Source: Rhopalosiphum padi (Eukaryota; Arthropoda; Insecta; Hemiptera; Aphididae). Taken from it: DNA of 64,000 nt. Where the stretch lies: assembly GCF_020882245.1 (NCBI RefSeq), contig NC_083597.1, forward strand, positions 85,786,152 to 85,850,151. Direction: 5' to 3'. Both the position numbers and the translations under genes were made by a program. Positions 1 to 12,569 of the stretch are shown here, piece by piece (within the stretch, counting starts at the first letter, position 1; each line of letters begins with the position of its first letter). Under the pieces are notes generated by a model. It made no database searches. It was not told the origin of the DNA and saw nothing but the letters and a program-made list of their open reading frames with translations.

Positions 1-2695
1 GTATATATGAATTGTTTTACCGTTAATATCTTAAAACTCGAATAATTATGGTTTTTTAATATTTTAAATTTTTAATAGTAGTGAACAAAAATATATAATC
101 CGTAAATCCCATCATTCCCGTTACATATTATATTACAATTCAAAATAATTGTTATGTTTAACAAAATTAAAATTGTTAAATATACCTCATATTTAATATC
201 TAAATATCTTTATTTTAATAGTTATTATAAATATATTCAAAGTACCTACAGAACATGTATGCCCTTATAAATCTGCGTATTATTTATTTTATTACATCCT
301 GTGAAAAAATTTAACATAGTATATTATAATAAAATAGATAAATATATTATAAATGAAGAAATAGAGAGTAAAATATACTGCAATCAAGTTGTATACGATA
401 TTACCAGTATAATGCGTGGGATATCGATATGAGAAATTGGTTCGCTTGATATAGAAAGTGAGACGAATAAAATTATAATTTTGCTCTCCCGATCTCTAGT
501 CAATTGAAAACATACTGCAGCCACGTTTTTAAAATAGTTACTTTTCTTAGCCCCTACCCTTGTAAACAGTTTAGAAACTGATTTACAGATTTTGGCATAA
601 CTTGCAGTGAAAGCATAAATAAAAATAAGAAATATTTAGATAAATCATGTTTTTTTTTATAATTTCCCAACATTTCATTCTACGATTTCTATTTAATTTG
701 TAATGCATTTCAAAAATATTACGCACAAAGGCTTTATGCGATAAATCGATGAGCTGATAAGAAGCAAAAAATAAAATACTCACTTAAATAAGGATTTATG
801 GCAGTCAACGGGATTTACTGCATGATTCATATATAATTGTTATAATATAATGTATCAGAACTTCAATAGTCCAAAGTCTCGACCAAAGTGGCTGAAAGCT
901 ACTGTTGGTATAAAAAACCTATTATAACATATACTGAGACACACCAACCCTATAACCTCTATTAGCCCCGGAATAGCCGTGTTGGTTAAGGTCACACACT
1001 CACACCTACACTGTATATTATCATAGATTAAACATAGTAATTGATATGATATAGAAAGAAAACAATAATAATATACAAACAATTTATTATTATATATTTG
1101 TAAAATCAAAAACTATTACATAGAAATTTAATAACTTGCACGTGTAATAAACATTAGACACAGCTCACAGCTGCGTTTTTCTTTTGTGTAATTTACAATA
1201 GTTTCGTAAACACGAAAACGCTGAAGATAATTTTCAATTTCTAGTTCGTTTCATTTACGATGCGATTGGTCCATACAATGATATAGTATTATAGTATAAT
1301 AAATAGATTGAAATGATTGTATCGACGAAATATAGCCACGAAGAAAACGAACGATATAGTATAGAAATCACGTGTTTTCATATTACTTATACCGCAGCTA
1401 TATATATATATATATATATATAATGTATGCTACCTGCCATGACGTGTATATTATTATATTGCAGCTGCCAATGCCCGATGTGTTTATAATGAACGTTTAT
1501 ATAAAATGTCACCGTTTTTAATTCGTGGGTGAAGGGAGTGGGTGGGGGTACACAGTGGTTGATACAACTGCGACGAGAGACGTTTCCAGCTATTGTCAAA
1601 TCGGAACGGAGAAGTGAGTGAAAGTAGGCGAATTATAATGAGAAAGTCAAACTGAACCATTAAAGCAGTTTGCTCCACATTTAATGTTGTTCAGTGCGCG
1701 TGTGTATAAACAGACGCGCACCTGCTATCACGGGCAGCATCATAACCAGAGAATTTCTTTTTGTTTTGTTTCACACGACAAAGTCAACACGACCTGCGAA
1801 CACATCACATACATACACACTGCTAAATCACAAGATTCCGTCCAAAAACAACAAAATTAATATGATAACAGAAGATGCTCTCTCCGCGTGTTTTTCACAA
1901 GACCGAGACGGGGGCTTAACCCGAAATCGGTACATGCAACTAGATTACAATAATATTTTCTAAACGCTGCCTCGTCAGCAGCAGTTGTGGTTTTTATTTA
2001 TAGACTTTCGTCGTATCCGCGAACGAAGATAATAAACCGTACCGTTGAATGCATAAATATACTTCTATACATTTCTTATTATGTAGTACTATTAGTGCAG
2101 TACGACTAACCTATACGAATTATTTTTTAAATCGTAATTGGAAACGATTATTATAATCGTTAAAATAGTGTTTGACTGCGAACAACAATAGTGGGTATAC
2201 CTACTATTAACCCGGATGTGCGTGTAGTGCGCAATTACAACACCGAATAGTCACGGGCGGGCTGCGAGGTGCAGTGGTTTATATCCATACACCTATATAA
2301 TATAATATGCACTGTAGGCGCATAAATACGTATTGACGGGTGTTGGCGGAATTATCTTGACCGCAAGTCAGCGTCATGGTTTTAGCAAATAACCGAAACG
2401 GCGTTTTCGCTTCGAACACCGATACATTTAGCCATTTAGGTATTAAATTTTACATAAAGTTAAATATAATAGTATAGGAGAATTAGCGTGTTTTCATGTA
2501 GATTTACCGCATACATGATTGATCATTCAACACTAATAAATAATTGATAAATCACACTTGCTAATAGTTCATTAATGCGGGGATAATAATATACGCTTAA
2601 ACGTATACCAACCTAGCATTTTATTTTTTTTTACAAAATTGTTTGGCACAAACAGTGAATATGGTTGTATAGTATAGTGTGTTTACACAATAGTA
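1..2695. other. AT-rich non-coding stretch
   Basis: No gene is supported here. The stretch is AT-rich with a (TA)n run at 1399-1422. One minus-strand frame around 855-1109 reads as ordinary-looking protein for about 45 residues, but it has no identifiable family or splice context and is listed only as a finding. The other frames are short and of low complexity. Confidence 0.6.
1399..1422. repeat. (TA)12 microsatellite
   Basis: Uninterrupted TA dinucleotide repeat of about 24 bases, seen directly in AT-rich flanks. Confidence 0.9.
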
Positions 2696-2699
2696 TTAA
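2696..2699. repeat. TTAA target-site duplication, left copy
   Basis: TTAA immediately precedes the CCCTTTGAGTGCCA terminal inverted repeat. The matching TTAA at 3193-3196 follows the other end. TTAA is the target site of piggyBac-superfamily transposons. Confidence 0.75.
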
Positions 2700-3192
2700 C
2701 CCTTTGAGTGCCAAATTAATTTTGACCAGTGACACCTGCCAGACCAAGTTATTTTTGCATTTTTATTTTAATTTTTTAATTTTTTATTATTTTTATTCAT
2801 TGAATAATATAATGACTAAAAAAAAAAAAAAAAATTTTGGACTTAAATTTTCAATGTAATTGTACTTTTAGAATTAAGCGTTCAGTGGTTTCTAACATTT
2901 TAACGAATGATAATTAGCGGTTTTAAAAAAAAAAAAATTGATAAACAACACATTTTGGTTATCACTGAAAAGATAATATAATTAATTCACTTATAACTTC
3001 ATTGCTATTTATCCGATATTTTTTTACTAAACGTCTTTGGAATCGTCTTTGAATTTGCAATCTATTGGTATACAATTAAGTATTGATAACAGCAGTAAAT
3101 GATTTTAACAAGCGAAGACGCATATATGCGTCCATGGCACTTGACGGTTGTTGTATGGTGGACGCATATATGCGTCTATGGCACTCAAAGGG
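2700..3192. mobile_element. piggyBac-type MITE (non-autonomous)
   Basis: A 493-base element bounded by perfect 14-base terminal inverted repeats, CCCTTTGAGTGCCA at 2700-2713 and its reverse complement ending at 3192. It is flanked on both sides by TTAA. Ends beginning CCC and a TTAA duplication are hallmarks of the piggyBac superfamily. The right end also carries two direct copies of a subterminal unit containing the 16-base palindrome GACGCATATATGCGTC, followed by ATGGCACT (about 3118-3144 and 3161-3186). No transposase frame exists inside, so it would have to be moved by a transposase encoded elsewhere. The interior is AT-rich, with poly(A) runs near 2819 and 2926. Confidence 0.8.
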
Positions 3193-5704
3193 TTAAATAT
3201 ACATACCTAATATATATATGGTACATTGTCATAAATCGTATTGTTCTACTAAAGTTAAATTAAAATAACGAATCATTAAAAAAATATAAAACATTACTCA
3301 GCATCATAAATAGGTAACAAAATATACCTACACCTAGTTTTTTTTTTAATTTGTTATTTACTTCGTAGATTATTTTATTCAGATTTTTTCATGTATATTT
3401 AATCAGGTTAAAATCTCATTACATATAGCGAGGATTTACTTTGATTTATGTACTTCCCAATGATTATATATGTACTGATATTATTAGTTCACTTCTATAA
3501 TATGGGAAATTCTGTGCTTTCAGCTTTCGAGGCATAATTTGAGAAATCATTAAAAATTAGTCGTTGCCATAATAACGAATGATCAGCATTCAGCAGTATT
3601 AGCAAAGAATTTAAATGCGAAAAAATTGTAATTGGGAGTAATTATTGTAAGCCATGCGTATAAGTTATAAAAAATATACAAACAACGGTTTTAAAATAAC
3701 GGAAATTCCAATTAAATTGATTATGTGTTTTATCGATAACATTAAAACGTAAAATAATTAATGCGCACCTCCTATTAATAACACCGGCACACTATTTAAT
3801 ACAACATTAATATAACAGAAAATAAAATATGGGCTACAATTTGAAATTAAAAACAACATTTTCATATAAAATATCCCTTTTGTTTAAAAACTATGTAATA
3901 AAAAATGGTTATATATTATAGTTTGAAGTACCTAATAGTTTAGTACCATAAACAATAAATAAAAATAACAAAAATAAAGACATTCTGTGAATTTATTGTG
4001 ATAAAATAGAAAAATAATATTCATAGTAATTTTATGATTAGTATACTTCTATAGTTCTGTATAGTATATGAATATAGCGAAACTAATTAATGAAGTATAA
4101 TTCATTAAATATCCAACAGTATAATAATCTATTGAATAATGAAAATTATCGTTTTCAACTTGACGTATATATTGTTCTCCGATGATTGATAGTATACACA
4201 ATACATAATATACACTTAGAGACGGATAGCATCACAGCATAATATAACAATTGTTTTAGTTTTTTACATAAGTCATATTAATAAGAAAATTCTAGATTCT
4301 ATTTTATACTTGTTACATAAAAAATCTCTAAAGCAATCTATTTATTTATCTTATTTTAAATGTTAAAATACTTGTACAATATTTTTAACACGTATTGATT
4401 CAGCTAAACGTAGATATTTAAGGACATAGTAAAAAAAAATTATACTGTGTTAAAATCTAAAGTATACAAAAACAACCAAATTATATTTTAAAATCACAAC
4501 TAATGCATACCTATAAATATATATATATATAATTTAAAATTACGGACATTATGTCAGTACGCGCGTGTCTCTAAAAGCGCCTCATTACTGTATTAATACC
4601 TACTCAACAAGAGGAATGTATAAATATTAATTTTCTGTAAAAATACGTGTGTACTAGACACATAAACTACTAATTCGAGACAAAGTCCTTAAACGGATTT
4701 CGTATACCTAAGACCTAAGTCAACTCGGCTCAAAAATAAAAATAAAATACCAAATACAACTACTGCAACAATTAAAATTATATTAAATATACAACGACGA
4801 AAATGACGTATACGATTATTACGATTATATGTATAGCAGGTATTATACTTAATAAAATATATAAGTACGTGTAATAATTAATAATCGAAACAAAGTTATA
4901 CATATAGTGTAACTGCGGTATAAGGCATTAAGGCCATTGTTCAAAAAAGTCAGTCGGGCAAAAGTCTACTTGTGGTCGAGAAAAATCAAAAACAAAATCA
5001 CAAGTTTCTTAATCGTCATCATATCATAAGTACACACGCGGGTATATAATGTAGTAGTTTCTCCGTCGGTTCCCGTCAAAAATGTTCGGGCACGACATTA
5101 TATTATTATACTACATTAGTATATATACATCGTATAATAATAATAATAATAATAATATACACTATAATATGCAATATGCGTCCGACGGGGCCCCCCTTAC
5201 ATAAGCCGCGTATTACTTTGTTCCGACCGTACGTCGTCCATCACGACTAATTAATATTCCCGTAGCGCAGTAGTGAAACGCAGAATATACATATATAATA
5301 TTATGCCAGCGATACTCGAAAGTCCTGCGGAGCCGAACCGTCTCGTTGCCGCTGCCGTAGTTCCGACGCACAATTGTTATCGTCATTGTATATTATTATT
5401 GTTATTACTATATGTTTCACAACGTCGTATCATCCACCACCGATGCGGTTTTTGTTTAACTTATTTCCCGTCTTTTGAACCACGTTTATAGCAACATAAT
5501 CGTATGATAATAACAATAATATAATAATAATGCACACATATAATAATAATAATAATAATATAATATACATAGATACAACAGTGGTACACTCCGACACACG
5601 CGGCCAATCCCTCGTGTTTGGGTTCGGTGAACTTGAGTGTGCTCCGATTGTTATTGTTTTTCGGAGGCGTCTTCGGAAAAAGTGGGCGCAAGCGTGGGTC
5701 TCTT

Positions 5705-5705
<1 letters not shown>

Positions 5706-5737
<32 letters not shown>
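5706..5737. repeat. (CA)16 microsatellite
   Basis: Perfect CA repeat of 32 bases. It explains the threonine-histidine and cysteine-valine repeats in the reading frames that cross it, which are therefore not real proteins. Confidence 0.95.
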
Positions 5738-5739
<2 letters not shown>

Positions 5740-6134
5740 ACACACGTATATATATATACACATTATACGCAGCAACAGCACAATAGTAACGCAAGACGCA
5801 TTGTCGTAGTTCTTAGATTTTCAAAAGATTTTTATAATAATATATAATATTTCCGATGCGGAAGCCCAGCGGTACTAGATATAAGACGAGAGACAAAGGT
5901 CACGACCGGGGTCAAAAGCTCCGATTGCGACGACGGTTACTCTCTGCGAGAGTCGTTATTATCGGCTTCTTATATATTATATACTTGGGTACCTATAAAA
6001 TATACACGATACGAAATCCGCTAGAGGCGAGATCAGAGTGATGATGATGGTGTCACGTTGCACCATACCCCCCCTCAAACAGTGACAACAGACGAAACAT
6101 TACGCTCTGCTCAACTTTGATATACAGTGGCGAC

Positions 6135-6158
6135 TATATATATATATATATATATATA
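6135..6158. repeat. (TA)12 microsatellite
   Basis: Perfect TA dinucleotide run seen directly. Confidence 0.9.
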
Positions 6159-6834
6159 GAATAGATCTATATCGCACGTTTTAATAATATCATACTTCAT
6201 ACATTATTAAATGTACGACTATATAGGTGCTTTCACTGACGGTACACGAGGGTGTTTGGAGGTTATGAGGTGGTAGAGGAGAGTCGACGTCGGGTTGTAT
6301 CGGGGTCAGGAGGGGAAAAAGTGGTAATAATAATGAAGAAAAAAACGTACCCGTTTCGCCAGAAAAAAAACAAAACACTTTCTCCGGCCAGTGAAAACCG
6401 AACGTGAACACACATCACCACAGTATAATAATATATACATATATATATGGTATGTTTTTACTGATAAAGCAGGCTATAAAGTTAGTAAACACACTATAGA
6501 GAACGTATACGCGTTAATATAATAACAAATACAAACAACCAATACACACACGAGATCTTATACTATGTATATATATAATACACATATTTAGGTCAACACG
6601 AAAACTATATGGGAAAAAAGTGCATCAATTTCGTCACACTGCAATCTCCGGCACCTCTCGCTCACACGACGAGTCTCGCCCGCCATCTTATATAGTTATA
6701 TACACGTATACCTATGTATGTTATAAATTAAAATATAGTAATTTACGACGCACGCACGCTGCCAGGTCCGCCATAGGTACCCACGGTTAACCATGTACAT
6801 AAGTATATGTATATAATACTCATTATACACAAGT

Positions 6835-7070
6835 GGATTGCCCCGGCAGAGAACTCGCGACCCGGCCAGCGGCTGTTGTGGCGAGAGCGCGAGTGTCAGA
6901 GTGTGTACACATTATTCGTCGTGACACGACGGTCCTTCGTACGACGACGATTGACCTTCGTCCCTCATCGGACGACGACCGCATCGCGTCGTTCTTTCGC
7001 CACATATTATATCGTACACGATATATGTGTAATGTGACGCAAAAACGTCTAGTCGCCAACGAGTAACGAG
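6835..7070. other. CpG-rich patch, possible promoter or untranslated exon
   Basis: About 230 bases that are clearly richer in G, C and CpG than the surrounding DNA. Frames overlap on both strands, which is expected in such composition and does not identify a protein. The patch might be a promoter-proximal or first-exon sequence of a gene whose other exons lie outside the window or were not recognised. Strand and function cannot be set from sequence alone. Confidence 0.25.
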
Positions 7071-9377
7071 TAACGACACGCTTAGTATAGCCTAGGTTAG
7101 GTACCTACTATAACCTATAGCCTAACCTAAGTTTATATAATAAAACTGCGGGATCAAGTAAGTGCGACTTGGTATTTTCGCACGCTCAGTCCAGTGATTC
7201 CTAACTACCCTATACGCCTTATAGTATTTTATGTGCACAGACGTGTATAGCGAAAAATAACGATATATTAAGCGAAGCTGCGTTGTTGCAACCCGAAGTT
7301 GCTAGAATAATGGTTCGTATAAAATACAGTGAACTATTATGATGATTCACTTGAAATTTCTATAATATAATTATAACTATAATATATCAATAGATATAGT
7401 ATTATCATATATAGAATTTGTAATGAAAACGTATGGCGCTCTTAACTGCAGTACCTTGTACGCGTTCAAGAAAAAAAATAATGACGTTCGACGTGGAAAG
7501 CGGTGAAAAAAAAATGAAAGTGTCTGCAGACACGGACCCCACACAATACAATTCTCGACGGCGCATTTTTACTACACGCTAAATTATATATACATTTCGT
7601 CCGTGCGAAGTCGATTAGAATTAATAGTTGGCCGCCCGCCCACACAATATACGATCTCTAGTTTTGTTGTTGCCATTATTATAATAATTTTCTTCAATTA
7701 ACTTCGTTTTTTTCTACTAATTTTTTTTCGCTTTGTTTTTGTATCGTTTTGACGAGAACGAGAACATTTCATCGAACACATCACGCACTGCAATAGTTGC
7801 CGCCGTCTCCCATTATATTATTATTAATATTATTATACTTGTTAACACACAACCCGAGATCGCTGCGAGTTTCCGCAAACAATAACTCCCGCCTACAGAC
7901 GCCCACCAATCACCTATATTTTATACATTATTATTATTGTTATTTATTATTACAAATATAGGTATACACTACGCTATACGATAAACAACGGTCGATAGCT
8001 TTGTTTCTTATCTAAAATTGATTTTGTACCGGATTGACGAAGGCACAACCTCGATCGATATATTGTTATATGGTACATTATAATATTATTCGACTGAAAA
8101 TTGCAATTCCCATATATATTGTATACGTATACGGCATACCTACCGTCGATTTTGTTATTATATTATAACTTGATACATATATACAACTCAGTTTATAAAT
8201 TAATAAATGTAAACTACAAAAATGTACAAATTGAGATTATTTTGAGAATTTGACACGTTTTTATCGTTTTATACACATGTACGCAATTAAAAAATTATAT
8301 TTACCTACACATGCAGTACACATACGAATGGTCAAGAATCAAGATATTCGAGTTCATGGTTACATTATTAACGACAGTTTATCAATTTCAGTCAATCTTT
8401 TTTTTAACGCCAACATAAAACGTACAGATTTTAAACAATAATAATATTTTAGTCAAAAACCAAAACAAGAATTCACACCTAGTCTACGCAAATTCCATAT
8501 AAAGAAAAGTACACTGCACCTATTTTTTCATGCGAATGCAAAATTTGACATGAACACAAAGATTGACTGAATCGTCTATTAACAATATTATGGTTACAAC
8601 GTATAATTATAATTTATAAAATTATAACCAATATAGTATATACGTATGCACACAAAATGAATATACCTAGTTTGTTCAAAGCTTAAAACTATATAATTAT
8701 ACACTATAATACCTATATATTATTTAAACATTATTTTTTTGACGTTGATATTATACACTATAAAAAATATACCAGGAAAAATTTAATTATATTATATATA
8801 AAAAATGTAAATAATAAACTACTCAGAAACTACATAACATGAGGAAATATTTTATTTTAAATTTAATTACTTATTTTATAAAACAAATAAAATAGATTTA
8901 AACATTACTATTGAGTATAACCTTATACAAGTTATTAAGAATCCTCTTACAGTCTTACTCTATATAATTAATTTTATAAATATTAGTAAAGGAATCTTGG
9001 ATTTTTAATAAGTCTACAGCTATACAAATAGTTTTATAGGCCTAAATCGTAAGTTATTCAACTAAATGGCTTAAAATGTTATTTTCTCTTTAGATTTGTT
9101 TAAATAATTTTAATAATGTTTATAAATTGCCAACTTCCTCGGCGGTAGTAGTGATGCGATCTCAATAATTCAAATCTTCCGGCCTATAACGCGCAAATAG
9201 TATAATAGTACATTAGTGCACAAAGAGAGTAAGAGACATGACCGTTTTGTAATTTCGGGCAAACCATTGTAGCCTATAATAATAAATAATAATAGTATAC
9301 CGCAGCTGCTGCTACATACGGGCTGCAACTGCCAGGCTAAATCGACCAACAACGATAACGATAACGACTTCAATATA

Positions 9378-9689
9378 CAGGGTGTCCACTACCCAGTATT
9401 AAGTACGATAAAACTTCAACCAAGTAGATGTGAAATTTACAAATAATCTAAAATGAGTGTAACAAATAGTCAATATGTAGAATACCTCATAGTGATTTGT
9501 CGATATACATATTTTCGATACGTATGTAGAACTATCATATTACCTATAACCTATGTATTTAGTAGTAGAATAATAAAACATTATTTGAAAAAAAAAATCA
9601 AAGGAATTTTCGTCATAAAATACCCTTTAAAGTACTCGTAATTAGTTGGACGATTAGTTTGGTCAAATTTTTTACCAAAGAACACCCTG
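9378..9689. mobile_element. Tc1/mariner-type MITE
   Basis: A 312-base element starting CAGGGTGTCC and ending with an imperfect inverted copy (reverse complement CAGGGTGTTC). A TA dinucleotide is present immediately outside both ends (9376-9377 and 9690-9691). CAGGGTGT-type ends with a TA duplication are common among mariner-like elements and their MITEs. The interior has no transposase; the short frame at 9453-9641 is AT-rich and has no recognisable motif. The class rests only on the ends and the duplication. Confidence 0.6.
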
Positions 9690-9691
9690 TA

Positions 9692-10455
9692 GTAGCATAT
9701 CATATAGTACATAGGTATAACCGGACTTGTAATAATCTCGTAACGACGTGCATGTATTATGTATATTGTATATTATTATGATATCATAATAATGAATTTG
9801 AGCAGCAGACGCGTCTATTATTATACTATGTAAATATATTTACAGTACGATATAAACCATATTATAATATACGCTAATAAACCGTCAACCATTATGTACC
9901 TATAATGTACGTTAAGGACTTATAGTATTATAGCATATATGCACCACATTGCATCACGTTATGGGGGGGATCGACGAATGACAAACGAAAAACAAACACG
10001 AATGCATGTTGTACACATCAAACATGCACACTATATAAACATATTATATTATTATACACGCGATATCATTTACATATTATATAGACAATAAATTGACGTA
10101 ACTCTACGTATATGTACAATATGATAAAGCACAACAACGGGGGAAATACAGGTAAAATATACTAATATATACGAATACATATAACGATGAACTATGCCTG
10201 CGATCCGACTGCTTTGAATAAAAGTATATAGAATTCCGCGATGTGCAGTACGTGTACTGTACGAACATTCGTGCACCTATATGATTTATAAATATACATA
10301 AATATTATACAACTGACGAATTTACGTATGGCAACATTTTTAATATTATACGGGGCACAAACGCTTTTCAAGATAAAAATAGCTTATAAATGTTTGTACA
10401 TAGGAATTTTTTAGGGAAATTTACCTGCTGTTTACCGATTTCAAACCGTTATAAG
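9692..10455. other. AT-rich spacer
   Basis: Non-coding AT-rich sequence between two MITEs. I see no gene, RNA or clear repeat in it. Confidence 0.6.
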
Positions 10456-10463
10456 TTATAATT

Positions 10464-10667
10464 CAGTGGCTTATTTATGGTAGGGAGGTTTCTGGGGGTT
10501 TCCACTCCACACCCCCACTCACAAGGGATTAATAATTTACCAGATCAGAACAGAAAGTTTATTTTCCATTTTATATTTTGACTATATTTATACATAAAAA
10601 TATGTAATATAATTAATTTTTCACTTTTCCTCCTTAAAAAAAATAATAAGTTGTAAATACGCCATCG
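10464..10667. mobile_element. hAT-type MITE
   Basis: A 204-base element with imperfect inverted ends: CAGTGGCTTATTTA on the left, and the right end reads CGATGGCGTATTTA on the other strand (11 of 14 positions match). The flanks are TTATAATT at 10456-10463 and TTATAACT at 10668-10675, an 8-base duplication with one mismatch. Eight-base duplications and CAGTGG-like ends are characteristic of the hAT superfamily. The left end is followed by a G-rich then C-rich stretch (about 10480-10520). There is no coding capacity. Confidence 0.65.
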
Positions 10668-10862
10668 TTATAACTAAATATGTGTGATGTACTCAGTAAC
10701 TCAGAAGATTACATGTTAAACAGCAGTTAGTTTAGCAATTCCCATATAAATGCGAAAAATTACAAGTCCTTGCCAATATATTATAAAACAGATGCGTGAA
10801 TTATGCCTTATTGATTTGTATAGGTACCATCCTAACCATCCTAATTTATTATTGGTCATAAC

Positions 10863-11435
10863 CAGGGCTCGGGTCTTAAATAATTTGCTTATTTTTATGG
10901 ATTGACTTAAAATGTAGCAGAATGCTATGGAAGTGTATGTTATGTTCCAATACGTTCAATTATGAAATTTGAAAGTGCTTTTTTTTTATATTTTTTCAAC
11001 GATTTTTTAAAAAAATGTTTATTATTTCCAGTTTTTCTGATTATTTTTGCTTTATTGACCAATTTTTCTACTTTTTATGGTTTTTTCAGAAAATCTCTCC
11101 AAAAATCTATAAACAATAAGGCAAAATGTTTTGGAAGTGAAGTTTTATTTTTTTATAATATAAAAATTTGTTTATTTTTTTTTGTTTTTTAGTTAGAAGC
11201 TTATCCTAATCATTTTGTTTCAATATTTTTTGTAATCTTTAATCATATTATTTTTAGCACAGTTACAACTTAAATTTAGTACCTGCTTAATCATGTAAAA
11301 AGAAAGTTTTATTTTTTTTTTTTTGATTAATATTTTTGCTCAAATTTAAGTTTTTTAAATACTTATTTGAGTGCTTATAATGATGTTTATAAGCGCTTTT
11401 TTAATGATTTTAAGTACTTTAAGTTCCGAGCCCTG
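10863..11435. mobile_element. hAT-type MITE with perfect 8-base duplication
   Basis: A 573-base element with inverted ends CAGGGCTCGG (10863-10872) and CCGAGCCCTG (11426-11435). It is flanked by a perfect 8-base duplication GTCATAAC at 10855-10862 and 11436-11443. This is the standard hAT signature. The interior is very T-rich; the phenylalanine-rich frame at 10962-11192 follows from that composition and is not a gene. With no transposase, the element is non-autonomous. Confidence 0.85.
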
Positions 11436-12382
11436 GTCATAACTATATTACATACTCATCTGCATGCGTTATTTTTTTATTCACGAATCAGTCATCAAAT
11501 GTCATTTTATTATGAGTTTTAGGTATACGCCTGAAAACGTATAGCTTGTGCTTAAATTGAGGAAGTATGCAGATCATTTATTGAACTTCTCAACTTAATT
11601 GTTCCCAATTCGAGCATTCCATATATAGGTGTAACATTAACTAAAAACTGGAACTCGATTTTTAACAAACGAAAAAACAAATAAATACTGTAAACTCCTT
11701 ATTAGCTTCACAACAATTACCATGTGGAAAATGGTCCAAAATAGAGATCGGGTTAGTCGCAATCATTATTTCATAATACGGTGATTTATTTTTTTTATCA
11801 CGCAACAACAATTAAGGGGTTAGCACAAATATACAGAATTGTATAATACGGTTATATATAATACTATAATAGTTATGAAGGTGTAAGAACATGCAAATGC
11901 GTTATTAATACGCGTTTACTAAAACTGTAGAACTGTAGAAGGTAAGAAAAAATTTAACGAATAAATAATTTTACGTTTTATTTAATACAACAATAGAAAA
12001 TTTAATGGCATTCCAATAACAGTTTAATCATCAGTACATAAAATAATACCAACAGTGCAAATTAAAAATTTATTTTCATTTAAAATAACTGTTAAAATAT
12101 AAACTTTTTAACTATTAATATACCTATTACCTATACCTATAGTTATATAGGTAACTTATTTAGTTACATGCCTATTATGACAAAAAAATTTCAAAACTCT
12201 CTAACATAAAAATAATACGGTAATTTCAATAAATAGCCCCCAGGACAATAACGAGTTCTCCAAAGTATGTTAGCTATAATTTAACCCTTCACACAAAAAT
12301 CTTAATTTAATGACCATTCTAAAAATTAAAAATCTAAATTTTACAAACAATTTTATAAGAACTACTACATCTTCATTCTAAC

Positions 12383-12557
12383 CATAGGCGTGTCCACGGG
12401 GGGTGCAAGGTATGCACCTGCACCCGCTGCAATTTCAGGTGGTATATCATGAACCAAGAAAAATTGTTCAAAAAGGGAGCTAACGCCTTTTAGCCCCTTG
12501 GGTACGCCGTACGCACCAAGTTGCATCCTCTGCGTCAAAGGTCTAGACATGCCTATG
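12383..12557. mobile_element. Short hAT-like MITE
   Basis: A 175-base element with inverted ends CATAGGCGTGTC (left) and CATAGGCATGTC (right, other strand). The flanks are ATTCTAAC at 12375-12382 and ATTCTAAT at 12558-12565, an 8-base duplication with one mismatch. The interior is G+C-richer than its surroundings and creates a minus-strand frame at 12365-12568 that spans the whole element and both of its ends. That frame is therefore not a host gene. The hAT assignment is from duplication length only. Confidence 0.6.
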
Positions 12558-12569
12558 ATTCTAATCATA

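Larger units (their letters stand above)
3197..9377. other. Gene-free AT-rich region with microsatellites and two CpG-rich patches
   Basis: No coding gene is supported. The region contains (TAA)n near 5135-5156, (CA)16 at 5706-5737, (TA)n at 6135-6158, and CpG-rich patches near 5580-5720 and 6840-7070. Overlapping frames occur on both strands in these patches, but none shows a recognisable domain or a convincing exon boundary. The patches could be promoters or untranslated first exons of an unseen gene. Confidence 0.5.

Noticed and set aside
5430..5847. Several overlapping frames of about 100 codons on both strands
   Set aside because: They run through (CA)n and TAA repeats, and the translations are dominated by threonine-histidine, cysteine-valine, asparagine or isoleucine repeats.
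7082..7130. Telomere-like CCTAACCTAA next to TTAGG copies, also TTAGGTTAGG near 17865
   Set aside because: Only two units are present, not an array. They are too short to be a telomeric or interstitial telomere repeat.
10962..11192. Phenylalanine-rich frame
   Set aside because: It lies wholly inside the hAT-type MITE at 10863-11435 and reflects T-rich DNA.
12365..12568. Minus-strand frame of 67 codons with good amino-acid variety
   Set aside because: It spans a MITE with inverted ends and a flanking duplication, so it is element DNA and not a host gene.
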